From the NCBI GenBank assembly GCA_022818135.1, contig JAFMSR010000014.1, positions 38,567,252-38,631,251 on the forward strand: 64,000 nucleotides of DNA, read 5' to 3'. A program made the position numbers and the translations under genes. The notes beneath the pieces were generated by a model that worked only from the letters and a program-made list of their open reading frames with translations, made no database searches and had not been told where the DNA came from. Shown piece by piece: positions 34,146 through 46,839 of the stretch (positions are counted from its first letter, which is position 1; each line of letters opens with the position of its first letter). The DNA is from Saxidomus purpurata. Its lineage: Eukaryota; Mollusca; Bivalvia; Venerida; Veneridae.

Positions 34146-34689
34146 CAGTTATTCATATATTATGTTGTTTTAAAGATGCATTCCCAATGTTATTTTGTTT
34201 TAAAGATGCTTACCCTGAAATAAATTAACACCCCATTTAGTGTTTTTTTTTAGTTTTTGCAGCATACTTGTTTTGCTTGATTGCATCTAAGTCCTGGTCA
34301 TTCAGGGTTTTAAACCTGTTGCTTGTGGTGGCATTTTCAAGGCTTGAGATTTTTAATTTCATGATCTGGCTCTTTGTCCTAAGCAACAACATCTTGTTGA
34401 TTTGAAACGGTAGAACTTGTGAACGTATTTTCAGTTTCACTTTTACTTTCGCTTTGTTCCTCGGTAGATATACTGTCCTCAAATGGTAGATTTAGCAGAT
34501 CCTGTATATCAGCAGGAATTTCGAAATCCTCAGAACTAGTTTCCGGAGGCAAATATAACTCGAATGCCCCAAAAAGTTGTCTAAAAGTATCCAAATCCGA
34601 ATTGTTGCCGGTGTCGGCCATTGTGTTCTTACTTTTGCAGACGGACTTGGCGTTCAATAGCCGGCATATTCATGTTCAAAGGGATCAAA

Positions 34690-35925
34690 AAGAAAGAAAA
34701 CGAATACATTTTTTAAAACCTTTATTAGGACAATATTTATTTTGCACTAGGAAACATTTGCCTGCTTATTTGGTTAAAATTCAAGCTGTATCGGAAAACG
34801 TGTACTACGTGTAAACAAAAACATGACCCATTTTTATGAATGAAAAAGAAGTCCGTCATGAATATTAATGAGGACCTAATGAATACGTACCTGCGTTCAT
34901 CATATTATGAAAAGCGGGTGATCGGACAGAAATGACCAATCAGAAAAGAGAATTTGTGTAAAATGATTGCAAGTTGTAATTATAAGTTTATCATTCTAAC
35001 TTTTTGGAAAATAACTCAAGAAGTAGTGCGTTATGAATTATAAGAGTTTTGAACATTCCCATATAACATCTTATAGCACATATGGAGTGCACACTGCGCA
35101 TATGTAGTGCATCTACATTTTTGCCGAGGAATTCTTTCCCAGATCATTTTGTGTATGTTTTTTCTCTTCCAAGGGCAGATATGTACATATTTTCTAATAT
35201 TCTTCGTTCATAATTCGCCTGAAATGCGATTTACAACAAAAACATGATACAGATCACGGAATACTGGTTGGAAAACTGCTCAGCTCTGAGCAGTAACACC
35301 TCAGCATGTAATATCATACAGACCCTTTGATATAATTTACCATGGCAGCTAACTGGTAGTCAGTAATAAGGGGGCTGGAGAGAAGCTGATAAGGATCATG
35401 AGCATATTCCAGATGCTAGAAACTGATACATCATTGATAGGAGCTTTATTCATACATCATTATAGCACTTATAAAATGAAGAAATATGAAACATTATGTT
35501 TGTTTGTATCATTTTATTTTAGGGAAGTGTTTTTTTTTTGTTTTTTTGTTTTTTCTTGAGGCCCCCATAATTGGGGTTACCTCTTTTATTTGCCCTGTAA
35601 GTGGCGTGATAGGGGTCTTGGTGCATCCCCTAACAGCCCTACTAAAACAATAAAATTATTCATATAATAAACAGTTTAGAATATAAAGATTGCAAGATTG
35701 CTTACAATTTACAGTCTTTCGCTTTAAGTAAGAATTTGTCAGAAACAATTTCAGTTACATACAGTTAACAATTATTTTGTAATCATCAAAACTTACAATG
35801 AACATAGAAATTAGAATTACCATATAAAATTCGCCGCACAAAAGTGCTTAACCTTAAAAGAAACGAAATTTTAAGGTAGCACGGACAGATATACGGAAGT
35901 TCATATTAAGATAGACGCCATTGCA
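34690..35925. other. spacer upstream of the recombinase, no gene seen
   Basis: It probably holds whatever promoter served the recombinase; no clear TATA box or element end is visible. A T-rich stretch lies at 35520-35555. Confidence 0.35.
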
Positions 35926-35931
35926 GTTTCA

Positions 35932-36365
35932 TCTGCGATTTTCGGAAAGTGTAATGATGCTTTGCTGTACTTGAGTTGAATCTTCTTAGGGAAGTGTTTT
36001 AAAAGATCTCATGTATGTAAACATAGTGTAAGATGCACCATCTTGACTTTTTGTTAAGGTGATATAGTTACCTCATTTCAAATTCATTTAAATGTCAATT
36101 ATTTTTCAATTTTAGTAGGGTACTTTGTGACCAAAAAAGACCTTGGTATCTGCGATTTTCGGAAAGTGTAATGATGCTTTGCTGTACTTGAGTTGAATCT
36201 TCTTAGGGAAGTGTTTTAAAAGATCTCATGTATGTAAACATAATGTAAGATGCACCATCTTGACTTTTTGTTAAGGTGATATAGTTACCTCATTTCAAAT
36301 TCATTTAAATGTCAATTATTTTTCAATTTTAGTAGGGTACTTTATGACCGAAAAAGACCTTGGTA
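35932..36365. repeat. 217-bp tandem duplication
   Basis: The units 35932-36148 and 36149-36365 differ at only a handful of positions (for example ACATAGTG against ACATAATG). Confidence 0.9.
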
Positions 36366-36611
36366 TCAAGATTAATTATTTTATTAGGCACAAATTCCTT
36401 TCAATTTGAAGATTTATATCCACAGATCTTTAAAGTTCTTCACAAATTTGAAGTCTTAAACTTGTGTTATTGTTTTCAGATAAATATGAAACTCCTCTGA
36501 ATCAATGAAACACTGGTCATCTTCTTCAATAATGTGAAATGTTTAGTTAAGTTTCATAATCCATTATTACCTAAAAACGAATATTATAAATGTAAAATTG
36601 GCTGAAAATAC

Positions 36612-37213
36612 TACGGAAACGTATATTGACCCCCTTTATATATAAAAATTAAGTTCCTAAAAATTTCACCTCATTTAACGGTTGATCTAAGAAGGGAGAT
36701 ACAAAGTTCTGATTTACAGTAGTTGTTTTGTGTTTTAATTAAGTTTTGTTCAGCAATTCATACCCTTTTTACCAATTTCATTGTAGTAGATCTACATAGT
36801 GAAAGTTATGATTCATTTGTGCTGAAATGTATATAAACTTAAAGGTGGATAAAGTTAAAAGTGATGAAGAAATATATCTTTGTTTTTTTTCTGTCACTTT
36901 TATTTTGGCAGGACGTATGTAACTCATTAGTTTTTTTTAGTAAAATATGTCCAAAAGAATTTCTCATGTTTTAATAGCTTATTTTCATAAAATTATATTT
37001 CTGCCGAAAACTATCAAGAACTGCAGTACATGACTTTTATAACCTACATCTACAAACACTTACCAGCACAAATATCTCCTAGATTCCCTTATGTTATATT
37101 TTAACAAATTATTTAGTCACAAGTATTTGATGACTTATATATTATACACGCATATCTTGATAACTTAAGAAAATGTAGAAAATATATGAAGGGGGTCAAT
37201 ATACGTTTCCGTA
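36612..37213. mobile_element. 602-bp MITE with 25-bp TIR and 6-bp target duplication
   Basis: The left arm (36612-36636) begins TACGGAAACGTATATTGACC and the right arm (37189-37213) is its exact inverse. AAATAC lies directly on both sides (36606-36611 and 37214-37219). There is no ORF. The 6-bp duplication is unusual for the common superfamilies. Confidence 0.8.
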
Positions 37214-37219
37214 AAATAC

Positions 37220-39845
37220 ATTCAAGCTTTTCAAATAACCATCATAATGTAATGAACATTACAACTCAAATATATGTATAAATGGATAACCATCATACTT
37301 TATGAGTGTTAAAAATAACTACATCAGTAATTCATATAAATGAATCAGTGTAGCCGTCATAATTTTATGAAAGTTTTCTCATCAATTATATGAATACATG
37401 TAAACAAAACATGTTAACGAGTGTTAGGGTTAAATATGTGAATTAATGTAGGCTGGATCATAATTTCTTAAAAGTTTTAAAGTTAAATATATGAATCAAT
37501 GAAAACCTCATACCGGTATTATTGAAAGTAATCTTTACAATTTTACTTTAATTGTAAAATAACAAGTTACTTTTATTATCATTGAAACTATTTTCAACCC
37601 TAATATTTTCCAAGTTTGTTTCTCTTTTCTATCAGCTTATTAGAGAATACAGTGCAAACATTAAACATGTTCTCAAAGCATCCATTCTGTTTAAGTTTCG
37701 TAAGTGATGATAATGCCTAATGACTATTTTGAAAGGTATTAGGCAATGTAACCTTAGAGTTTATTTTATCCTAAAAAAATGGTAAATAAGAAAAATAATT
37801 TTATTTCAAATCTTTTCACCAAAACTAAAAATGGGTTCTTCATATATTTTTTTAAGAAAACATTGATTACACTAAACAAGTGAAGAAACATTTGTACTGT
37901 AAGAAAGAATTAATCCAGATGTTTTTATATTAGATCAGATATCTGGAGTTAGGCCACAATTTACTGTGGTCAGTTAGCATAACAATGATAATGAGATAGC
38001 ATGCTGGGCAGCAAAACCAGTGATCTCTGTGGAAACTAGCCAGTATTCCGTAGACTGGATAAGTGTTGACTACTTTCTTTCACATTTATGAGACACTTTG
38101 TTCAAAGTTTTCAATGTCTTTTCTAAACGTACAAGTAAATAACATATATAAGGAGATGCGGAATTTATGTGAGGGTCGAATAGCATTCGAGTTTTTTTTT
38201 GGCAATTCTCTTGTGATTATATGAAAAATGGACAAACGTAACATCACCTACCTTGTTTTTCCTTTAAATTCATCCGCATATGGAGTTCCGGAAGCTCCGC
38301 ATATGATTTTTACCGAAGTGCATGTTGCACTTCATATGCGGGTTCCCCCGGCGTGTGTTAGTCCGTGCCATGTGACTGAGATGTGCTTTACACATTTAGT
38401 TTGGTCAGTTGCACGGAGCAGTCAAGACGCAATATAGCTCAGATGATTTTAGAGTTTTTCCTTTGTTTGTGGGAATTCTGTTGCTGTGGTCATGGATTCA
38501 GAGGTTTGCTATTACTTTATTGCATTTCAGTTAGTATTGGAGTGATCACAGATGAGTTATGCTCTATTTGTAAATATTAATTGTCCGTGAGAACATGTAC
38601 AAGTTTCAGTGTACATGCGGAATTCAATATGGCTGGCATTTTATTGTAATTGCATTGGAATGAAATGGTAAATGGTGCAATCACTTATTATCTTTTATGT
38701 TCACACTGTTATTTAACAAATTGCAGTAACCCATCACAGTGAGATCGTGCCAGTGGAGTGTATTACGCCTCTGGTATACATGTATGTTCAACTGTATGTG
38801 ATACAGTATGGTACCACAGGACCTGATCCACAATTGGTATGTAATTGTATATGAATGTTTCATATGTTTATTAATAAGCAAGGATGAATTGTTAAACTTA
38901 GGTTTCACATATATTTTATAAGGTTTTCATGGCCGCTGATCACAACATGACATAATTATGAGTACGGATATGCTTTGATATATTGTAATATCACATAATA
39001 TTACTGCACTTAGCTTACATTTGTTTCATATCTTTGTTACAGGGCTTGAAGGGTACCAAGGGTAGCAAGTGTAGGTGTATCACGTATATTAAACGTATCT
39101 GTTGTATTGTACTACGTTGGAGTAATAATTGTAAGACTGAAACATCACCATTGTTTGTTGCTGAACCCTCCTCACCCAGTGACACTGATGGTCGCATTTA
39201 ATACCGTTTATATTAGCCATCAGGTCCCAATATGACAAAAGGGTTGTCATGCCGCCAAAGTTTGTAGGTCAAGGTCACATTTGACAGAGTTATGCCTCTT
39301 TTTGTACTAAGATTTTGTCACAAAATTATTGGTTATTCTGACAAAGTGTAAGAGGGCGACACAAGTGTTCTACTGAACACCCATCTAGTTTGTAATAGAT
39401 ATGATCTAGTATTTTCATCCACTTAAGTTAATTAAATAAACTTTATGACGGTGCATCAAACTCCTGTCCAGAATATGAGCTGGTCGTTTTTGAAATTTGT
39501 AATAATATTGGAGTTGCCGAAAAGAGCGCAGCAGTAGTCTAGAATGTGGTAATATGTAAGCACTGAAGAATAAAGCCATTGAATTTTTAGTTCACTTGAG
39601 TAGGAAGTGCTGAAGGTGAGCTTTTAAGATCGTTGTACGTCTGTCCATCCACAATAAGTTTGTTTATACTCTAGCATCTACATATATTTAAACACAATGT
39701 ATATGGCTGCAAGACATTAAATGAGTTTGTGTATGGTTTTGATCGGTTCAGTGCTTATGTAGGGTTTCCACTGGCCCTTATTTTTTTGGCCACAATTACA
39801 TACCAGTACGCAAGGGGTTGGCCCGAGAGGGGTGTCGTCCTGGCC
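37220..39845. other. AT-rich spacer with scattered decayed repeats, no gene seen
   Basis: ORFs at 38228-38437 and 38383-38580 have no recognisable features. Around 38275-38345 there are nested short inverted repeats (CATATGGAG/CTCCGCATATG and AAGTGCA/TGCACTT). Near 39260 one TCAAGGTCACATTTG unit appears. Confidence 0.35.
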
Positions 39846-39847
39846 GT

Positions 39848-40515
39848 TGATTTTAGCTCACCTGGCACAAAGTGCCTGTATAGTGATAACTTCCATAGAT
39901 AAAATTAATATTTACGTTTGTATTTTATTGGTTCTACCTTGTTGTCTTTACTATTAGGACTACATTTTGATATATATCGTTGTCAAATCTGATCGTAACT
40001 AAAGTAAATAAATCTGATTTTGATGCAAATTGGACTCAGTGCGCATCAATCTTTCTTTCTTCAAAATACCATTGGTTGCATTTCTTTGAGTAATGTGTTT
40101 TGATTGGGTTTCATTTGATTAATCGAACATGATTGGGTTTTTAAATTAAAATATATGACGTTAATCTGTTACAGCCGACATACTTGAGTTACATGGCCGA
40201 ATTTGGGGCTAATTATTTGAACAATACATTAAGATTTGTACCCAACCAAATATTAAATAAAGGCTCCATGTGTGATTTACTAAAACAACAAATTGAAAAA
40301 CTGTTTGCAATTTAGGATCCGCAATTTGCAATTATGACACTTGTTATCAAAACACCAACTGGGGCTATTAAGCAATTACATGATGAAATATTGTAAGGCT
40401 TTCGTGTGTTTGTCAACGTTTTGTCGAACTTTAAAACAAATGAAAAAAAAAACGAAAAAAGGAACGAATATTCGAATCCTAAAATTACATTCGAATATTC
40501 GTTCCCATCCTTAAT
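39848..40515. mobile_element. TIR DNA transposon, copy B (5'-truncated, without the MITE)
   Basis: From 39890 to 40513 it matches copy A at 296-1560 but has the intact MITE target site near 40231-40240. The right end is GAATATTCGTTCCCATCCTTA. The left part is replaced by the head of an AGCTCACCTGGCAC element (39848-39889). Confidence 0.65.
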
Positions 40516-40540
40516 AAATAGCTTATATTGTTTCTTTTTA

Positions 40541-41260
40541 TGCTCCCGAAGGGTGGCATATTAAAATCGCACCGTCCGTCCGTGCATCCGCCCTATTTTT
40601 TCGTGTCCGGGCTGTAACTGTCATGCATTGAAAGCTTTTGAAATAACTTGGCACAAATGTTCAGCACATCAAGACGGTGTGTCGTGTGCAAGACCCATGT
40701 CCCTACCTCAAAGGTCAAGGTCACACTTAGAGTTTGAAGGTAATGGAAACTGTAACTTTGTCATGCATTGAAGGATTTTAAAATAACTTGGCACAAATGT
40801 CTAGCACATCAAGACGACGTGTCGCGTGCAAGACCCATGTCCCTACCTCAAAGGTCAAGGTCACCCTTACAGTTTGAAGGTAATGGAATCCTCTATATAT
40901 GCACACATTCGTGTCCTGACTATAACTTTGTCATGCATTGAGGGATTTTAAAATAACTTGGCAAAAATGTCTAGCTCATCAAGACGAAGTGTCGCGTGCA
41001 AGACCCACGTCCCTACCTAAGGTAAAGGTCACACTTAGAGTTTATAGGTAATGGAATCCTGTATATATGCATACATTTGTGCCCGGACTGTAACTTTGTC
41101 ATATCATTATTATGCATGATTTTAAAATAACTTGGCACAAATGTTCAGTACATCAAGACGACGTGTAAGACCCATGTCCCTACCTCAAAGGTCAAGGTCA
41201 CACTTAGTGTTTAAAAGTAATCGAATACTGTATGCATGGTAACTCTGTCATGCATGGTAG
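40541..41260. repeat. tandem array, about 180-bp unit (GCATTGAAGGATTTTAAAAT family)
   Basis: Four units share 'TAACTTTGTCATGCATTGA', AAATAACTTGGCACAAATGT, CATCAAGACGACGTGT and 'CCTACCTCAAAGGTCAAGGTCACACTTAGAGTTT'-like order. The head is CCGAAGGGTGGCATATTAAA. Another partial copy of the family lies at 44683-44960. Confidence 0.85.
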
Positions 41261-41632
41261 GATTTTAAAATTACATGACACAATTATTGAGCATATGGAG
41301 AGGACACAGACTGTGAGACAACTTTTTCGGGAGCATTTGTCACTTGTGAATGACAGCTCTTGTTTATTATTGGCCGTAGAGAAAAATCGAGACCACTTTT
41401 CTTTGGTACAACATGCATGTTACATCCAATATTTAGGTGTATTTTGACCTATTTTTACTTGGTAAGGAGTTAGTCCTTTTGACAGCTGGCGGGCTCGACA
41501 TGTTGCACGTGGACATCTAGTTTAAACAAATTTTTGAAAATATTTCTTTTGTCATGATCATGTGAAAGGATAAAACAAATGCTACTTTAAATTTGCAAGC
41601 TAATGCTGTAGTCAGTTTTGTAGTTTAATGCC

Positions 41633-43777
41633 ATGTCTCAAAGAGTCGACCAATTTGTTATTGCAAAGATATGTTCCCTTGTGGCAGAAGGTGTAAGAAG
41701 TGCTACTGAGATGGCAGGAGAAGGTAACTCTGTCAAGGATTTCATTGGAATTATGACCCTTTTCGACTTAGAAACTCAGTTAAATTTTTCATTCTTGTCC
41801 ACTTGTTGACTTAACCATTTGAGATATTACTTTGAAAGTTGGGATACTTATGTACCATCATGACACCTATAATTTAATGTAAGCAAGAGTAGATAGCACT
41901 GTGAAAATGGTTTTTGATTTGTATTTAGAAATTCCTAGTTAAAGTCTCGTGTGCAACTGGCACTGTCATCATGGTCATGCACATATATCATTAACCACTG
42001 TAAGTATTGATTTAAAACTTTGCTGTAGTATTCAGGGATATCAAACAATTAAGTTTCATAACTATTTGACTTAATATACTCCCTAAAAAAATCTAATGAC
42101 AATTTATTAACCTTTAACTTGTATACATGTATGTATGTATATTTATGTGATTATATCAGATTTGTTACAATTATATTTTGTATGCTACAGTAACAAAATC
42201 ATGAAAAAAAATATTGTAACCAAATTTAAAATATAATTATGCTTAGGTAAAGAAGATCAAGAACATCAGTCAGTGGACCACAGAAAGACCTAAGGATGAT
42301 TTTTATTTTACCTCCAGGTAAAAATTGTTTTGTTTACTTTGCAAAAGTATGTCTGCCTGACATGTCAGACAACATTTGAGCCAATCGGGCAAATCTTAGC
42401 TGCTGTCTGACCAAATGTCAATCACTTCATGGCCTTTTACACAATAGTTCCTGTTGTTCTGTCAGGCAAAAATTTCATTGGACAGGCACTGTTAAAAAAC
42501 TTTTCGGGAAAACTGTAATAAATAAATTGCATATAATTATATTGCCAAACCTGGGCAAATGGTTTTATAATCTTTTCTTTTTCTTTTTAGCTCACCTGGC
42601 ACACAGTGCCAGAGTGAGCTATTAGGATCACTCCCCGTCCAGGGTCCGTCGTATGTATGTCTGTCCGTCCACCATTTCCCTCAAACGACATCTTCTCTGA
42701 AACCAATGGGCTAATGTTGATGACACTGTGCAGGGATGTTTCTTGCAGGAAGCTCTATCAAAGTTGTTCAAAGAATTCCTTTCCATGCAGAACTCTGGTT
42801 GCTATGGCAACGAATAGGAAAAACTTTAAAAAATTTCTCTGAAATTGCAAGACCTAGAGTTTAGATATTTGGCATGTAGCATTGTCTGGTGGACCTCTAC
42901 CAAGATTGTTCAAATTATGACCCCCTGGTCACTTGGTTTTACATAGGCTTGTACAGGAAAAACTTTAAAAATCTTCTTCTCTGAAACTACAAGGCCTAGA
43001 GCTTAGATATTTAGCATGTAGCATTGCCTAGTGGACCTCTGCCAAGAGTGTTCAAATTATGACCCCAAGGTCAAAATTGAGACTGCCCGGGGTGGAGGGG
43101 TCCCTTGATTTTACATAGGCTTATTATATATGGGATAAACTTTAAGAATCTTTTTCTCTGAAACCACAAGGCCTAGAGCTTAGATATTTAGCATGTAGCA
43201 TTGCCTAGTAGACCTCTACCAAGATTGTTCAAATTATGACCCCTGGGTCAAATTTGACCCTGCCCAGGGGTCACTTGATTTTACATAGACTTATATAGGA
43301 AAAACTTTAAAAATCTTCATCTCTGAAACCACAAGGCTTAGAGCTTAGATATTTAGCATGTATTATTGGCAAGTTGACATGTACCAAGATTGTATAATAC
43401 CCCCAGGTAAAAAGTGACCCTGCCCGGGTCACTTGATTTAACATAGGCTTATATAGGGAAGACTTCAGCATTGAAGTTTTAAAGTACATTTCCTTGTACA
43501 GTCGGCTCCGTTTCTTGCATATCAGTTTTGCATGCTACAATTTGGAATGGTAGCCAGGTGAGCAATATAGGGTCATCTAGGCCCTCTTATTTTTAACAAA
43601 AGTCTTGTTATATTATTTTCTTTTCTTTTCAGTCTGATAAGCCACTTGAAAAGTTTCATTCTGCTGAAAGATGCGATGGCACATATTCTATGTACAGATA
43701 AAAGGATGCTTTATGAGCTTGCTGATGAAAGGTGTCTAAAATCCGAATTTGAAAAAAAACTGTTTGTGCAGTTGTAA
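41633..43777 (+). CDS. set of three exon-like ORFs, unrecognised
   Basis: Exon-like 1 (41633-41723) starts at an ATG, MSQRVDQFVIAKICSLVAEG, ending at GAAG|gtaact in phase 1. Exon-like 2 (42247-42317) lies between ttag and CCAG|gtaaaa. Exon-like 3 (43633-43777) follows tcttttcag; in the frame continuing from KDDFYFTS it encodes SLISHLKSFILLKDAMAHIL then CTDKRMLYELADERC and a further stretch before a stop. Exons 2 and 3 agree in phase, but exon 1 to 2 does not. It may be a decayed gene or missing an exon. An AGCTCACCTGGC element fills the last intron. No family is recognised. Confidence 0.25.
42589..43594. repeat. AGCTCACCTGGC element with internal tandem units
   Basis: It starts TTTTTAGCTCACCTGGCACA and ends CCAGGTGAGCAATATAGGGT, so the ends are partly inverted. 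Inside are about four units of roughly 150 bp with CACAAGGCCTAGAGCTTAGA and CAAATTATGACCCC(C/T)(G/T)GGTCA. Another copy of the 3' part lies at 46190-46835. Confidence 0.7.
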
Positions 43778-43799
43778 GGAAGAAAGCTTTTACAAATGT

Positions 43800-44680
43800 A
43801 CTGTTTTTATGTGAATCATATTTCTTTGACATTAGTTGTACAAATAACTTCTTTCAACCTAAAACTATATACAATTGATGGGTTTGACAACAAGTCTACC
43901 TGTAATAGCAGTCACTGCAAATGATAAGATTTGGGTTTTCACATAGCTGAACTGACATAAAATATGAATAGTTTTGTACAAAACATTCCTCAAAGTTTTG
44001 TCACAAAGTCAAAGTGGTTGTAAAAAAGAAAAAGAGGTGGAAAAGAAGTATTTAATACTGACTAGCCAGGATCACAGTGTTGTCACTCAAATTTCATTTT
44101 CAGATGAAATTATGAATTGCATGTTTTATCTCAATTGACTATAACATTATAGTTGATGTTAAAATAATTCTTGTGACATTCATAATGTCATGTTTCATAA
44201 ATTGTCTGTACATAGGTATTTTTCAAAGACCATAGTTTAGTTAGTTTTCAATGTAATACTAAAGTTTTTAGAAAATGATTTGGCTTGCTCACTTAGCGTC
44301 AATTTGCACTTCTGTTAAAAGTCTAATGTGGAATATCTGCACAGATTTTGATATTAAGCTTTGATAACTGACTTTGTCATGTATGTATGCATCAATGTAT
44401 TCTACCTTTACTTGAAAGCATTATGTTTGAAGGACGTGGCTTAATTGTTCACTTAGCATCAGGTACAAATATGTGTACAGGTTTTTGATAACTGCTTAAC
44501 ATTATCCTGTTGAAAAGATTTTTAGCTTGATTATTCGAAGTATAAGGAAGCATCTTAAAAATGCTAATATCTTCAATACCATCAAACATATTTACTTTAA
44601 CTTAGCATACTTGTTTTAATGGCAGTATAGACAACTGCAGCCAGTCACATAACTCTGTCAACCATATTTGCATGTTTATG
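43800..44680. other. spacer, no gene seen
   Basis: There is no clear repeat structure and no ORF above chance. Confidence 0.35.
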
Positions 44681-44682
44681 CC

Positions 44683-46140
44683 CCCAAAGGTGGGCATATT
44701 AAAATCGCACTGTTCGTCCTTGTGTCCGGGCTGTAACTTTGCCATGCATTGAAGGATTTTAAAATAAATTGGCACAGATGTTCAGCACATCAAGACGACG
44801 TGTTGAGAGCAAGACCCACATCCCTACCTCAAAAGTCAAGGTCACACTTGGATTTTAAAAGTAATGGAATCCTGCATGCATGTTAACTCTTGTCATGCAT
44901 GGAAGGATTGTAAAATTACATGGCACAATTGTTGAGCACATGGAGAGGATACAGACTGGGAGACACCTCTTTTGGGGGCATTCGGCACTCCTGAGGGACA
45001 GCTCTTTTTGTACTTTGATTTTGTCACAAAAAATAACCTTAGCTATTACTACGCCATCTCTCAATATTTCTTCATCACACTTTGAAATTATTTTGCTTAT
45101 TGCATCAGGGTTGTGATGCAGCCAAAATCTTTGTGTCAAGGTCACATTTGTCAAAGTTATGCCCCATTTTGCACTTAGATTTTGTCAAGATAACTTAAGT
45201 TGGCTATAATTTTGCCATTTCTTATTATTTCTTTATCAAGCTTTCAAATTATATTGCTTATGACAACATGGTCATGATGTAACCCCTCTACCACTTAGCA
45301 ATAGTATATAGGTGTATCTAACAATTAAGTTACCATAAATAACGTTTGACTTTTTATAGAAAAGGTTCTCCGTATCTTAGCCACTTGAAGGATTTTGATG
45401 AAACTGAGGTCTGATGTATTTCATCAATATGATATGCAGAACAAATGCTGGGTCTAGGTCACGACTCGAGGTCAAATATTGGGGTCTCACATTTCCTGTC
45501 CGCTCCATGTCTCCTTAACTCCTTGAAGGATTTTGATGAAACTCAGGTAAGATGTTCACCTTGTCAAGATGATGAGCAAAACCCATGAGCCAATCACGCT
45601 GGCTCAAGGTCTAACATTTCCTGTCCGCTCCATCTCCTTAACCCATGAGCCGGGTCAAGGTCACAACTTAAGATCAAAGGTGTGGGTCTTGAAACTCATT
45701 TCAGCTCTATATTTCCATAATACCTTTACAGATTTTGACGAAAGTTTGGGTAAATGTTCATCTCACCAAAACGATGCGCAGAACCCATGAGCCGGTCTTG
45801 CTAGATCTAGGTCAAAGGTTTAAGTCTTGAAACTCTGTGTCCGCTCCATATGTCCTGAACACCTTGAAAGATCTTGATCAAACTCTGGTCAAATGTTCAC
45901 CATTTCAAGACAATGAGCAGAACCCATGATCTGGTCATGTTTGGTCAAGGTCACAAATTTAGGTCAAATGTTTGAGTCTTGAATTTCCTATCCGCTCCAT
46001 ATCTCCTCAAGCCTTTGAAGGATTTTGAAAAAAAATGTTTACAGTATGAAGTAAATGTGCAGAACCAATGATCTAGCCACGCCGACTCAAGGTCACAGCT
46101 TAAGGTCAAAGACTTAAATCTGTCCGCTCACAAAACCTAC
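44683..46140. repeat. two fused tandem families with TCAAGGTCA
   Basis: 44683-45330 has the head and two units of the family at 40541. 45340-46140 has about five units of a second family with 'CCTTGAAGGATTTTGATGAAACT', 'GCAGAACCCATGA' and 'TGTCCGCTCCAT'. Confidence 0.75.
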
Positions 46141-46189
46141 ACATCCCTTCTTAACACATGCCTTTTCTTTGACTACTTGAAAAGATAAG

Positions 46190-46835
46190 TTACTTTATTT
46201 GCCTTTTACAAATCCATGCTGTGCCCTTCTGAGAGAGTGGACCAAGATTGTTCAGACCAAGACCATGGGGTCAAAAATGACTCTGCCCGGGGGTCACTTG
46301 ATTTTACATAGGCTTATATAGGAATTTTTTTTAAAATCTTCTCTGAAACCACAAGGCCTAGAGCTAAGATATTTAGCATGTGGCATCACCTAATGGACCT
46401 CTACCAATATTGCTCGAATGACCCCTGGGTCAAAATTGACCCTGCCTGGGGGTCACTTGTTCTTAAAGAAAAATCTTTAAAAATCTTATTCTCTATAACC
46501 ACAAGGCCTAGAGCTTAGATATTTAGCATGTAGCATTGCCTAGTTGACCTCTACTAAGATTGTTCAAATTATAAACCCTGAGTCAAAACTGACCCTGCCC
46601 AGGGGTCGCTTGTTTTTTCAGAGGCTTATATAGGAAATCTTAAAAAATCTTATCTCTGAAACCACAAGACCAATGGCTTACATAATTGGTATGTATTGTT
46701 CCCTAGTTGACCTCTACCAAGAATGTTTAAATCATGACCAACAGGTCAAAATTGACACTTTCTGCTATTGATGACCTTGTATTTTAGCCAATTGTTACCA
46801 GGTGAGCAATATGAGGCCATTTTGGTTCTCTTGTT
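46190..46835. repeat. AGCTCACCTGGC-family element, 5'-truncated
   Basis: Four degenerate units of CACAAGGCCTAGAGCTTAGA are present, ending with ACCAGGTGAGCAATATGAGG as in the copy at 42589-43594. Confidence 0.75.
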
Positions 46836-46839
46836 GTAG

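Larger units (their letters stand above)
29022..34621 (-). pseudogene. Crypton-type tyrosine recombinase, five exons, N-terminal part broken
   Basis: Exon 1 (34621-34214): acidic N-terminus, then RFKTLNDQDLDAIKQNK and a TKK...NTKWGVNLF motif. Exon 2 (33685 to about 33361): helix-rich core-binding domain with ELNAHLKKFYAEA and TLKNARAAINRYL. Exon 3 (about 31197-30796): catalytic core with arginine in SRGLEFH, then RMYALG and CPVQALKLYLSK. Exon 4 (30605-30481): GMWYTTKPLGQRQFSSFM. Exon 5 (29334-29022): HCLRAT (HxxR), TGHRNE (His), SYNR (Tyr nucleophile), then a Pro-rich tail of VPSP-type repeats. Exons 3-5 join in phase with good GT/AG sites. Lesions: a stop at 34379-34381, a frame shift nearby, an extra A in a nine-base run (34233-34241), a stop at 33678-33680, and an unclear exon 2-3 join. 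The domain order is that of DUF3504/Crypton recombinases; I see no element ends. Confidence 0.8.

Noticed and set aside
34419..34814. 131-residue plus-strand ORF
   Set aside because: It is the antisense of the recombinase first exon and has no features of its own.
38228..38580. Overlapping ORFs with short inverted repeats as a small gene
   Set aside because: The frames have no recognisable motif, and the inverted repeats explain much of the openness.
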